The position numbers were made by a program, and so were the translations under genes. A stretch of DNA of 14,423 nt from CALEUX01 sp037439945. GTDB lineage: Bacteria > Bacteroidota > Bacteroidia > Bacteroidales > Marinilabiliaceae. Location of the stretch: positions 1 through 14,423 of the forward strand of contig JBBIVA010000104.1 of the NCBI GenBank assembly GCA_037439945.1, read 5' to 3'. Shown here one piece after another: positions 7,395-14,371 of this stretch (the first letter of the stretch is position 1; each line of letters opens with the position of its first letter). The notes below the pieces were generated by a model, which ran no database searches, had not been told where the DNA came from, and saw only the letters and a list, made by a program, of their open reading frames with translations.

Positions 7395-7456
7395 TTCGGA
7401 CAAAATTTATTTTAAATGTAGTATTGCCTTTCTTGATAAATAGGGGGAACTCGCGT

Positions 7457-7490
7457 GATGAATTTTGGCTTTGCCGATTTTCAATTCATC
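7457..7490. repeat. Imperfect hairpin between convergent genes
   Basis: GATGAATT (7457-7464) pairs with AATTCATC (7483-7490); inside, GGC-TTT-GCC (7467-7475) can form a second stem. It lies in the 203-nt gap between the LysE-type gene and the thioesterase, which converge here. No T-run follows, so a terminator function is only possible. Nothing else in the gap is recognisable. Confidence 0.35.
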
Positions 7491-7597
7491 CGTTTTACCC
7501 GAAAAGTTGGGACATGTAGTGTATTGCGAATCATGCTAGTTCCATAATATTATAATATTTAACCAATAATGTAGTACCAAAAGTGAATGTTTTTTGG

Positions 7598-8011
7598 TTA
7601 ATTACTTTCAAACAAAGGGGCAAGTTTTATTTTTATATAGTCAGGTATTTTTATTACACGTCTTGTTTTTGCATCTATAAAGGCATGAATTGTAACTCCT
7701 GTTGCTATTATTTTACCGTTTTCATTTAGTATTTCATATTCAAAAATAATTTTTGAGGTAGGCATCTGCTTAACTGTGGTTATACATGTTAAAATATCCT
7801 CATAATATGCCGGAGAGTGATATTTTACCTGCAATTCTGCCAGGGGAAGCATAGTGCCGTTTTTTTCAATTTCCGCGTAAGAAAAATTTAACTCCCGAAA
7901 AAGTTCTGTACGCCCAACTTCAAACCATGTTGGGTAAACAGCGTTGTTAACAATTCCCATTTGATCTGTTTCACCGTAGCGAACCCTGAAAGTGGCCGAA
8001 TTATTTATCAT
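7598..8011 (-). CDS. YbgC/FadM-like hotdog acyl-CoA thioesterase
   Basis: A 137-aa single-domain hotdog protein. The N-terminus FRVRYGETDQMGIVNNAVYPTWFEVGRTEL is the 4-hydroxybenzoyl-CoA thioesterase/YbgC signature, with the catalytic-type Asp in ETDQMG (about residue 16) and the long helix start around FEVGRTE. It should hydrolyse acyl-CoA or related thioesters; the chain is not predictable. I chose the ATG at 8011 (MINNSATF) because AAAGG lies 6 nt upstream and the family begins here. An ATG at 8077 would add 22 residues without family resemblance and overlap the upstream gene. The start is 10 nt beyond the dehydrogenase stop (8022), so the two are likely co-translated. Confidence 0.9.
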   Translation of the reverse strand: MINNSATFRVRYGETDQMGIVNNAVYPTWFEVGRTELFRELNFSYAEIEKNGTMLPLAELQVKYHSPAYYEDILTCITTVKQMPTSKIIFEYEILNENGKIIATGVTIHAFIDAKTRRVIKIPDYIKIKLAPLFESN

Positions 8012-8021
8012 ATTACCTTTG

Positions 8022-8831
8022 TTAATTAAACGGGGAATCAGGTTCTTTAGACATATGGTTGTAAGCAAGTTTATCAACTAATGCTGGAACCCATTTATGA
8101 AGAAACACTGTTAATTTCCCTTCAACAAAAGTTAAAATCAGAGTTCGTTTACGTTGTTTTATAGCCCTTTTAAGATGCCAGGCAACCTCTTCAGCAGACA
8201 TCATTTTTTCCTCGGCTCTAGGGGTTTCACCTTGTTGTTTACCGTTAGCTGTAAGGGCTGATTTTCTTACATTTGAATTGGTAAACCCGGGTGCGGCAAT
8301 TAGTACATGAAGACCCTTTTTTAAATTTTCTGTTCTGATAGTTTCCAAAAATCCATGCATGGCAAATTTTGATGCAGAATACCCGGCCCTACCCGGTAAA
8401 CCTATAAATCCTGCAATTGATGATACTCCTACAACCGAGCCTTTTGATGCCAAAAGATAGGGTATGGCATACTTTGTACAATAAACAGTTCCCCAGAAAT
8501 TAACGTCCATCAGCCGTTTTAAAACATCAATTTCAACATCTTTAAAAAGAGCCCTCATTGAAATACCTGCATTGTTTATAAGAATATCTATTCTTCCAAA
8601 TTGCTTAATGGTATTGTCAATTAGTTTGCGGCAATCTTCCTCTATACTCACATCAGTTTGTGTTACAATAACCTGGTTGCCCCGTGTTATAAGTTCTGAT
8701 TTAAGACGTTCGAGGGCGTCTATATTTCTGGCCCCGAGGGATAAATGAGCCCCGCTTTTGGCAAATTCTTTTGCACATGCAAGACCAATACCAGACGATG
8801 CTCCGGTAATAATGATTACCTTGTTGTTCAT
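8022..8831 (-). CDS. Short-chain dehydrogenase/reductase (classical SDR)
   Basis: A 269-aa Rossmann-fold oxidoreductase. Cofactor and catalytic motifs are complete: TGASSGIG (9-16), R35 after the second strand (suggesting NADP(H)), D60, NNAG (86-89), N111, Ser-137/138 in GVSSIAG, and Tyr-151/Lys-155 in GYSASKFA. PGF (181-183) follows strand six. The C-terminal stretch (about 208-255, with KRTLILTFVEGKLTVFLHKWVP) is hydrophobic and basic, as in SDRs that associate with membranes or act on lipid substrates (DHRS7-like); this is tentative. It is the first gene of a two-gene minus-strand unit with the thioesterase. Together they suggest acyl or lipid metabolism, but no substrate can be named. Confidence 0.93.
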   Translation of the reverse strand: MNNKVIIITGASSGIGLACAKEFAKSGAHLSLGARNIDALERLKSELITRGNQVIVTQTDVSIEEDCRKLIDNTIKQFGRIDILINNAGISMRALFKDVEIDVLKRLMDVNFWGTVYCTKYAIPYLLASKGSVVGVSSIAGFIGLPGRAGYSASKFAMHGFLETIRTENLKKGLHVLIAAPGFTNSNVRKSALTANGKQQGETPRAEEKMMSAEEVAWHLKRAIKQRKRTLILTFVEGKLTVFLHKWVPALVDKLAYNHMSKEPDSPFN

Positions 8832-9054
8832 ATGGTTTAGGAAATTATAAAAATTTATTAGCTATTTAATAAAACAAAAAGGTTAATTTTTTGTAAATAT
8901 AAAGAGTTAAAAGTTAAGTGAGCTTTGGGCGATGAAACAATTATTTCTCATTCTTTGTTGTTAGTGAACATTTATTTAACGTAAATCATTATTATTTAGT
9001 ATTAAAGGGTGTTTCATATTTTTCTGAATTATTTAGGCTTTTTTCAATTTCTTT

Positions 9055-9086
9055 TTTGATAAAAATTAAAATTCTCAGTTACTTTG
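9055..9086 (+). promoter_or_regulatory. Candidate Bacteroidota-type promoter of the FKBP gene
   Basis: TTTG at 9055-9058 (-33 element) and TTACTTTG at 9079-9086 (7 of 8 to the -7 pattern, one mismatch to TAnnTTTG) are separated by 20 nt, the usual spacing. Transcription would begin near 9092, giving a leader of about 75 nt that contains the inverted repeat at 9127-9149. The rest of the 8832-9168 gap shows only AT-rich sequence. Confidence 0.4.
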
Positions 9087-9126
9087 TAAGTTTTAAATGA
9101 ATAATAAAAATAATAAACTGTTTATG

Positions 9127-9149
9127 TGTATTACCTTTATTGTAATACA
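9127..9149. promoter_or_regulatory. Perfect 8-bp inverted repeat before the FKBP gene
   Basis: TGTATTAC (9127-9134) and GTAATACA (9142-9149) are exact complements separated by 7 nt, ending 19 nt before the ATG at 9169. The dyad form and position suit a repressor operator or a leader hairpin near the ribosome site. No regulator is encoded beside it. Confidence 0.5.
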
Positions 9150-9168
9150 ATAATTTAATTTAAATGAG

Positions 9169-9699
9169 ATGAAAATTGCAAGAAACAAATATGTATCATT
9201 AACATACCAGCTAAGGTTAAATGGTGCAGAAGGCGAGTTGATTGAAGAGACAGGAGCTGATACGCCACTGGAGTTTGTGTTTGGGACCGGAAGGATGCTA
9301 GAAATGTTTGAAAAAAAGCTTGAAGGAATGGCTGCCGGCGAGGGTTTTAATTTTGAATTGAAATCCGAAGATGCATATGGTGATTTAAATGCAGATGCAA
9401 TAGTTGATTTGCCAAAAAATCTTTTTGAAATTAATGGAAATATTGATGATGAAATGCTTACGGTTGGAAATTCTGTCCCAATGCAGGATGCACATGGTAA
9501 CAGGTTAAATGGAATTGTTCTTGAAGTTTCAGACGAAATAGTTAAAATGGATTTTAACCATCCGTTGGCAGGTGATGATTTATTTTTTTCCGGTTCGGTA
9601 TTGTCTGTACGTGAGGCCACTGAAAATGAACTTATGGATGCCTGTGGTGATAATTGTAGTCCTAAAGGATGTGGAGGCAGTTGTGGTTGCGGATCTTAA
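9169..9699 (+). CDS. slyD: SlyD-like FKBP-type peptidyl-prolyl cis-trans isomerase
   Basis: A 176-aa cytoplasmic prolyl isomerase and chaperone. The FKBP core occupies about 5-71 and 130-150, with FVFGTGRMLEMFEKKLEGM (37-54) and AYG (69-71). The insert-in-flap chaperone domain lies between (about 72-128), followed by the diagnostic DFNHPLAGDDLFFSGSVLSVREAT (128-151). The tail from 157 has five Cys (159, 163, 168, 172, 174) among Gly residues, a likely metal-binding tail that replaces the His-rich tail of E. coli SlyD. Family knowledge links such tails to nickel or zinc handling; no hydrogenase or urease gene is here to support a specific role. It is a single-gene unit with its own promoter candidate and terminator. 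Confidence 0.93.
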   Translation: MKIARNKYVSLTYQLRLNGAEGELIEETGADTPLEFVFGTGRMLEMFEKKLEGMAAGEGFNFELKSEDAYGDLNADAIVDLPKNLFEINGNIDDEMLTVGNSVPMQDAHGNRLNGIVLEVSDEIVKMDFNHPLAGDDLFFSGSVLSVREATENELMDACGDNCSPKGCGGSCGCGS

Positions 9700-9727
9700 T
9701 TAAAAAAATGATACTTAAAATTAAAAT

Positions 9728-9754
9728 AAGGTGTTCCGTGGGGGCACCTTTTTT
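9728..9754 (+). terminator. Intrinsic terminator of the FKBP gene
   Basis: AAGGTGTTCC (9728-9737) pairs with GGGGCACCTT (9741-9750) around a GTG loop, a 10-bp stem with two G-U pairs, followed by a T-run (9749-9754). It lies 28 nt after the stop codon. Confidence 0.88.
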
Positions 9755-9785
9755 GTTTCTTAAAACCTTAAAATGTATTTTTGTT

Positions 9786-9846
9786 TATCCCAAATTAATC
9801 AATATGAGGCGAAGTATGAGCCGAACTATTTGATTTAATTGGGATA
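9786..9846. repeat. 17-bp imperfect inverted repeat
   Basis: TATCCCAAATTAATCAA (9786-9802) pairs with TTGATTTAATTGGGATA (9830-9846) with two mismatches, spaced by 27 nt. It opens a run of four hairpins in the 387-nt non-coding gap before aroC. The right arm runs directly into GGGATAATCCC, a small palindrome. Confidence 0.65.
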
Positions 9847-9866
9847 ATCCCGATTTAGTGATTGTT

Positions 9867-9890
9867 TCAATTCCAAATCTTTGGAATTGA
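9867..9890. repeat. Perfect 11-bp hairpin with TC loop
   Basis: TCAATTCCAAA (9867-9877) and TTTGGAATTGA (9880-9890) are exact complements around TC. The stem is not followed by a T-run. Its size and loop match the hairpin 17 nt downstream although the stem sequence differs. Confidence 0.75.
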
Positions 9891-9907
9891 TTACAAGTAC
9901 TTTATCG

Positions 9908-9931
9908 ATTACGCATTTTCAAATGCGTAAT
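9908..9931. repeat. Second perfect 11-bp hairpin with TC loop
   Basis: ATTACGCATTT (9908-9918) and AAATGCGTAAT (9921-9931) are exact complements around TC. Two unrelated stems of the same length and loop, side by side, suggest a structured element rather than chance. Confidence 0.75.
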
Positions 9932-9985
9932 TTGGGTTTATAAATGGCCTGAATTTAGAATACATAACAAACCCTTTATTTAATG

Positions 9986-10002
9986 GGAGTAGGTTTAACT
10001 CC
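9986..10002. repeat. Small GGAGT/ACTCC hairpin
   Basis: GGAGT (9986-9990) pairs with ACTCC (9998-10002) over a 7-nt loop. Weaker AT pairing outside could extend it. It is the last of four consecutive dyads between the FKBP terminator and aroC. Confidence 0.4.
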
Positions 10003-10041
10003 TTGATTTAATATAGATAAAAATTAGATTTAGGAGGAATT

Positions 10042-10065
10042 AAATTAATAAATTAATAAATTAAT
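10042..10065. repeat. Three tandem copies of AAATTAAT
   Basis: Three exact 8-bp repeats follow a TAGGAGG (10031-10037) that resembles a Shine-Dalgarno site but has no useful start codon after it; the next ATG (10063) meets a stop after two codons. Probably simple slippage sequence upstream of aroC. Confidence 0.6.
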
Positions 10066-10141
10066 GCAATAGCAGGCATTTACCATAATTTTACTTATAA
10101 AGTTATTTACAAACAAGCCTACAAATTAAGATAATTGTTAC

Positions 10142-11227
10142 ATGGCAGGAAATTCATTTGGTAATCTTTTTAAATTAACTTCTTTTGGAGAGTCACATGG
10201 CAAAGGGGTTGGTGGTGTAATTGATGGTATAATGCCCGGATTGAATCTGGATATTGATTTTATTCAAAACGAATTGAACAGGCGGCGCCCCGGGCAATCT
10301 GAAATTACCACACCAAGGGATGAATTGGATAGGGTTGAATTTCTTTCGGGGGTTTATAATGGTTTTGCAACCGGAACCCCTCTGGCATTTATAATCTGGA
10401 ATAAGGATCAAAAATCAGACGACTATGATAATTTGAAAGAAATATACAGGCCTTCGCACGCTGATTATACTTATCAAACAAAATATGGAATTCGTGACCA
10501 CAGGGGAGGGGGGAGATCTTCGGCCAGGGAAACAGCTTCAAGAGTGGTGGCCGGAGCTGTGGCCAAATTAATGCTTAAAAAGTTTGGAGTAACTATTAAT
10601 GGGTTTACCTCGCAGGTTGGTGAAATAAAACTTGCGAAACACTATAGTGAGCTCGATATTCTTCAATCAGAAAACAATATTGTAAGATGTCCTGATGCCG
10701 AAACCGCTGTTAGAATGATTGAGTATATTGATGAAATAAGAAAATCTCATGACTCGGTGGGTGGTATTATTACGTGTGTGATAAAAAATAGCCCGGTAGG
10801 ATTGGGAGAACCTGTTTTCGATAAATTACATGCCTTACTGGCTCATGCAATGCTGAGTATTAACGCAGTAAAAGGATTTGAGTATGGTTCAGGTTTTGAT
10901 TGCGTAAAAATGAGGGGATCAGAACATAACGATGAATTTTTTATTCAGAATGGAAAAGTAAGGTCAAGATCAAATCGATCGGGTGGTATTCAGGGTGGAA
11001 TTTCAAATGGTGAGGATATTTATTTTAACGTTGCCTTTAAACCAGTGGCCACAATCCTTAAAGACCAGAAAACAGTTAATACCTATGGCGACGAAGTTGT
11101 TATGAAAGCCCGTGGAAGGCATGACCCATGCGTTGTTCCAAGGGCAGTTCCAATTGTTGAGGCAATGGCAGCTATGGTTTTGGCAGATGCCCTCTTGGTA
11201 AACAATTCATATAACACAATATCCTAA
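10142..11227 (+). CDS. aroC: Chorismate synthase
   Basis: A 361-aa enzyme catalysing the last shikimate step, EPSP to chorismate, using reduced FMN. Signatures are complete: GESHG with catalytic-type His-19 (16-20), RRRPGQ (47-52), RPSHADYTY with His-106, the RDHRGGGRSSARETASRVVAGA block (118-139), the NRSGGIQGGISNGEDI block (278-293) and GRHDPCVVPRAVPIVE (325-340). Length equals the usual 350-390 aa. The ATG at 10142 is followed at once by the typical AGNSFGNLFKLTSFGESHG start. It is separated from the FKBP gene by the hairpin-rich gap and followed after 10 nt by a symporter gene, with which it may be co-transcribed; no other aromatic amino acid gene is near. Confidence 0.98.
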   Translation: MAGNSFGNLFKLTSFGESHGKGVGGVIDGIMPGLNLDIDFIQNELNRRRPGQSEITTPRDELDRVEFLSGVYNGFATGTPLAFIIWNKDQKSDDYDNLKEIYRPSHADYTYQTKYGIRDHRGGGRSSARETASRVVAGAVAKLMLKKFGVTINGFTSQVGEIKLAKHYSELDILQSENNIVRCPDAETAVRMIEYIDEIRKSHDSVGGIITCVIKNSPVGLGEPVFDKLHALLAHAMLSINAVKGFEYGSGFDCVKMRGSEHNDEFFIQNGKVRSRSNRSGGIQGGISNGEDIYFNVAFKPVATILKDQKTVNTYGDEVVMKARGRHDPCVVPRAVPIVEAMAAMVLADALLVNNSYNTIS

Positions 11228-11237
11228 CTTTTTGGTA

Positions 11238-12659
11238 ATGCGAAGAGTACCCTTACACTGGAAAATTATAATTGGTTTAATTGCCGGAATTATTTGGGCT
11301 ATAGCGAGCGGTAATTTTGGGTTGTCGCATTTTACTTCACAATGGATAGCTCCTTTTGGAAGTATTTTTTTAAACTTATTAAAACTTATAGCTGTTCCCT
11401 TGGTTTTTTTCTCAATAATTGGAGGAATTATTCAGTTAGGTAAACCGGCTAACCTGGGCAGGCTTGGTGGAAAAACCATGGCTATTTATTTGCTTACAAC
11501 TTTTTTTGCCATATCGATAGGGTTGCTAATAGCAAATATTTTTAAACCTGGAAAGGTTTTTGACAATGAAGTAAGACTTGGGCACAGGTTAAGTTACGAA
11601 TTATGGTTGCAATCGGAAGGCCTTACTCCCCAAGATGAGAAATGGTTTATAAAAAATCCGGATTACAATACAATTTTGGATGAGGTAATTCTACGACAGG
11701 GGTATAAAGATGTTGAAGAGGTAAGGGCCAGGCTGGATATTGCTAATAAAGCAGCCGAGGAAGGGCCCCTTGCTTTCCTGGAGGATATTGTTCCGGGAAA
11801 TATTTTTTATGCCCTGCAGGACAACAAAAGTATGATACAGATAATATTTTTTGCAGTGTTTTTTGGAATTGCTGTGTTATTTGTGCCTCAGGAAAAATCA
11901 AAAATAATTAAGGACTTAATGGAGGTTGTTACCGAGGTATTTATAAAAATGGTTGATTTGGTAATGAGGGGCGCACCTCTTTTTGTTTTTGCCTTAATGG
12001 CAGGTATGGTTAGTGAAATTGCGGGGGATAACCCAGCCAGGGTTATTGAACTTTTTAAAGGATTAACATGGTATTCGGTTTCAGTTTTGGCGGGTTTGTT
12101 ACTTATTGCTTTTATCGCTTATCCTTTGTTAATTTCTTTGCTGGCAAAGAATATTTCGTTTATAAAATTTATGAAAGGGATAAGTCCTGCCCAAATGCTC
12201 GCATTTTCAACCAGCAGCAGTGCCGCTACTTTACCTGTAACACTTGAATGTGTTGAAAAGAATCTGGGTGTGGATAAAAGGATAAGTAGTTTTGTAATTC
12301 CAATCGGAGCAACAATAAATATGGATGGTACCAGCCTATACCAGGCTGTTGCTGTTATTTTTCTCGCCCAGATGCATATGGTGGATTTGTCGATGGGACA
12401 GCAACTAACAATTGTTTTTACAACAACCCTGGCAAGCATAGGGGCAGCGGCCATACCGGGAGCAGGTGTAATAATGATGATGGTTGTACTAAGTTCGGTA
12501 GGTTTAAATCCTGCCTGGATTGCAATAATCCTTCCGGTTGACCGTATCCTGGATATGGTGCGGACCGTTGTTAATGTTTCGGGTGATGCAACGGTTGCAT
12601 CAATTGTGGCATATACTACAAAATTTGAAGACAACGAATCTGATTTTATTGATGTCTGA
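11238..12659 (+). CDS. Dicarboxylate/amino acid:cation symporter (DAACS, GltP/GltT-like)
   Basis: A 473-aa inner-membrane carrier of the SLC1/DAACS family, importing glutamate, aspartate or C4-dicarboxylates with Na+ or H+. Visible signatures are the hairpin-1 serine motif STSSSAATLP (324-333), NMDGTSLY (361-368), GAAAIPGAG (402-410) and DRILDMVRTVVNVSGDA (435-451). By alignment to GltPh, D439, R442, N446 and D450 match the substrate and cation residues; the Arg argues for an acidic side-chain substrate. An extra hydrophilic stretch (about 104-185) lies between early membrane segments, longer than in GltPh. I take ATG 11238 as start rather than the in-frame TTG at 11232. It follows aroC by 10 nt and converges with thiL. 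Confidence 0.94.
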   Translation: MRRVPLHWKIIIGLIAGIIWAIASGNFGLSHFTSQWIAPFGSIFLNLLKLIAVPLVFFSIIGGIIQLGKPANLGRLGGKTMAIYLLTTFFAISIGLLIANIFKPGKVFDNEVRLGHRLSYELWLQSEGLTPQDEKWFIKNPDYNTILDEVILRQGYKDVEEVRARLDIANKAAEEGPLAFLEDIVPGNIFYALQDNKSMIQIIFFAVFFGIAVLFVPQEKSKIIKDLMEVVTEVFIKMVDLVMRGAPLFVFALMAGMVSEIAGDNPARVIELFKGLTWYSVSVLAGLLLIAFIAYPLLISLLAKNISFIKFMKGISPAQMLAFSTSSSAATLPVTLECVEKNLGVDKRISSFVIPIGATINMDGTSLYQAVAVIFLAQMHMVDLSMGQQLTIVFTTTLASIGAAAIPGAGVIMMMVVLSSVGLNPAWIAIILPVDRILDMVRTVVNVSGDATVASIVAYTTKFEDNESDFIDV

Positions 12660-12685
12660 TAACTTTAGTGCCAGACTTTTATCAG
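12656..12685. terminator. Weak inverted repeat between converging genes
   Basis: CTGATAA (12656-12662, overlapping the symporter stop codon) pairs with TTATCAG (12679-12685) across 16 nt. With only 36 nt between the two converging genes this is the sole candidate for a shared terminator, but it has little GC and no long T-run. Confidence 0.3.
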
Positions 12686-12695
12686 TAAAATAAAA

Positions 12696-13700
12696 TTATT
12701 TCTCAAAATGATTAAATCCCGAACCCGGTGCCGTGACAGGTTCTCCATTATTGAAATATTTTATAACAGGGGTTTCATCAACAATACGCCCAATGGGAAA
12801 TAAAGGTCTTCCGAATTTTTGGTTAAACCCGTTTGAGACATTCTCAAAACTCGATGGTTCAATAGTTAATAACAACCTGTAATCTTCACCGCCAGTGGTG
12901 GCCAGTTGAGTAATATTTAAACCTTTAATGTCGGCATATTCAATAAGTTGGCTTGAAACAGGAAGTTTATTTATATCTATATATCCTCCCTTTTTGGACG
13001 CTTTAAGAATGTGTTTAAGATCAGATGCAATACCATCGGAAATATCAATCATTGCATTAACACCGGTTTGGGCACCTAACCATTGCCCCTCATTTACCTC
13101 GGCATGGGGACGATTATGGCATTGAACCAAATAATCGGTTAAGTAATTGGATGCCTGATTATCGAGAATTACTTTTAAACCGGCGGCAGAATCTCCAAGG
13201 TAACCAGTAACAGCTATTATATCGTCTGTACAAGCCATTGAGCGAAGACGTGACCGGTTTTTACCAATCATACCAATCACTGAAATATTCAAAATTAGCT
13301 TTTCAGGTGACTTGGTGGTATCTCCACCCATTAGCGGAAGGTGATATATATCGCTTAATTGATGGTAACCTTCCATCAATTCATCAAGATACTCAACCTC
13401 TACATTCGAAGGAATTCCTATTGAAAGGAAGGAGCCGATTGGTTTTGCACCCATTGCCGCAATATCACTAAGGTTAACAGCCAAAGCTTTGTGCCCTAAA
13501 TTAAAAGGAGTTATTTTTGACCTGACGAAATGAACATCCTCAACAAGCATATCGGTTGTTATTACAAAATCAAAAAGTTCATTAGCCGGTAATATGGCAC
13601 AATCATCACCAATTCCCATGGCTGGCGGATTAATCAGGTCCTCAAATTTATGGGCAAAACGGTCTATGAACCCAAATTCTCCAATTTCTGATAGTTTCAA
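12696..13700 (-). CDS. thiL: Thiamine-monophosphate kinase
   Basis: A 334-aa ATP-dependent kinase making thiamine diphosphate from thiamine monophosphate, the last step of cofactor synthesis. ThiL motifs are all present and in order: GIGDDCA (29-35), TTDMLVEDVHF (48-58), NLSDIAAMGAKP (76-87), GGDTT (125-129), IDISDGIASDL (218-228) and TTGGEDYRLL (268-277), with the terminal GSGFNHF (327-332) seen in this family. The conserved Asp residues bind Mg-ATP. Length is normal (about 320-345 aa). It is a single gene, convergent with the symporter. I looked for a THI-box (TPP riboswitch) upstream and saw none. No other thi gene is in the window. Confidence 0.97.
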   Translation of the reverse strand: MKLSEIGEFGFIDRFAHKFEDLINPPAMGIGDDCAILPANELFDFVITTDMLVEDVHFVRSKITPFNLGHKALAVNLSDIAAMGAKPIGSFLSIGIPSNVEVEYLDELMEGYHQLSDIYHLPLMGGDTTKSPEKLILNISVIGMIGKNRSRLRSMACTDDIIAVTGYLGDSAAGLKVILDNQASNYLTDYLVQCHNRPHAEVNEGQWLGAQTGVNAMIDISDGIASDLKHILKASKKGGYIDINKLPVSSQLIEYADIKGLNITQLATTGGEDYRLLLTIEPSSFENVSNGFNQKFGRPLFPIGRIVDETPVIKYFNNGEPVTAPGSGFNHFEK

Positions 13701-14230
13701 TTTAAAATGTTTTTATTGCAGTTAATTTTTTTTCAAATAAACTTAATAATCAAGGTTCTTCAGTCAGTTTATTACTTAAAAATCTGATTTTTGAAATGTT
13801 ATTAAAATTTTGGAATAGTAATCCTGGTTTTCTATAGGATATAAAATTCAAATTTCAAATATAGTTATTTTGCATAACCGGCACTTTTCATTCCATAATC
13901 ATTTTTCAGCTATAATAATCATTTCAAAGTTATTGATTGTTAATTTATCATCTGATTTGTTATTCGGATAAGTCAATACCTGAAGCGATATGCTTTTTTA
14001 GCCAATTTAATGGAGTGACGGTCCGAATATAACCAATATCAATTAATTTAAGGTTTTTGCTGAATTTAATTTATTCATCAATAAAATCACATTCTCCAAC
14101 AGTTCACTGCGTAAAAATTTCATTGTCATATTTTTTACCAATGTTTTCGAAAAGTGTTTCGTACAATCGTTTTCTTTACATCTTAATTAAATTGGTTTTT
14201 ATTATGACGAATTTTCCGTAACATTAATAA
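13701..14230. other. Non-coding stretch upstream of thiL
   Basis: About 530 nt of AT-rich DNA with stops in all frames and no RNA gene that I recognise. One minus-strand frame between 13960 and 14175 reads as protein-like segments (RLYETLFENIGKKYDNEIF, then LIDIGYIRTVTPLNWLKKHI) interrupted by two stops, possibly a decayed gene; the evidence is weak. Confidence 0.4.
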
Positions 14231-14286
14231 TTTATCCCGGATTAGTCATTAGAAAGGCAATGAACTAATGACTTAGCCGGGATTAA
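14231..14286. repeat. 22-bp imperfect inverted repeat
   Basis: The left arm 14231-14252 (core ATCCCGGATTAGTCATTAG) pairs with 14265-14286 (core CTAATGACTTAGCCGGGATT) at 19 of 22 positions, with a 12-nt spacer. It is the first of three inverted repeats in a row and resembles a segment at 9841-9863. Confidence 0.7.
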
Positions 14287-14289
14287 CCC

Positions 14290-14305
14290 TACCGAATAGT
14301 CGGTA
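14290..14305. repeat. TACCGA-ATAG-TCGGTA hairpin
   Basis: Perfect 6-bp arms around a 4-nt loop, placed 3 nt after the preceding inverted repeat and 6 nt before the next one. Confidence 0.65.
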
Positions 14306-14311
14306 CAGGCT

Positions 14312-14371
14312 GCTTTAGAAAAACTTAATTTGTAAGCATTTCTGATTACAAATTTTTAGTTTTTCTAAAGC
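14312..14371. repeat. Long hairpin with 14-bp perfect outer stem
   Basis: GCTTTAGAAAAACT (14312-14325) pairs perfectly with AGTTTTTCTAAAGC (14358-14371). Inside a small bulge, ATTTGTAA (14328-14335) pairs with TTACAAAT (14346-14353), leaving a 10-nt loop. No coding frame lies within. The last 52 nt of the window hold nothing recognisable. Confidence 0.75.

Noticed and set aside
8012..8077. Upstream in-frame ATG extending the thioesterase by 22 residues
   Set aside because: The extension overlaps the dehydrogenase coding sequence and does not resemble the family; ATG 8011 has an AAAGG at suitable distance.
9093..9620. 175-codon open frame on the minus strand over the FKBP gene
   Set aside because: It is antisense to a gene with full SlyD/FKBP motifs, and its translation is low-complexity Ser/Pro/Phe-rich with no recognisable domain.
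9786..10002. CRISPR array
   Set aside because: The hairpins differ in sequence and are not regularly spaced direct repeats with unique spacers; no cas gene is near.
10031..10071. Short gene after the TAGGAGG at 10031
   Set aside because: The only ATG in range (10063) is followed by a stop after two codons, and the sequence between is a simple tandem repeat.
12119..12634. 171-codon open frame on the minus strand over the symporter
   Set aside because: It lies inside the motif-rich 3' half of the DAACS gene; the translation is a shadow of hydrophobic codons.
13701..14230. TPP riboswitch upstream of thiL
   Set aside because: I looked for the conserved CTGAGA and the second THI-box element on the minus strand and saw neither.
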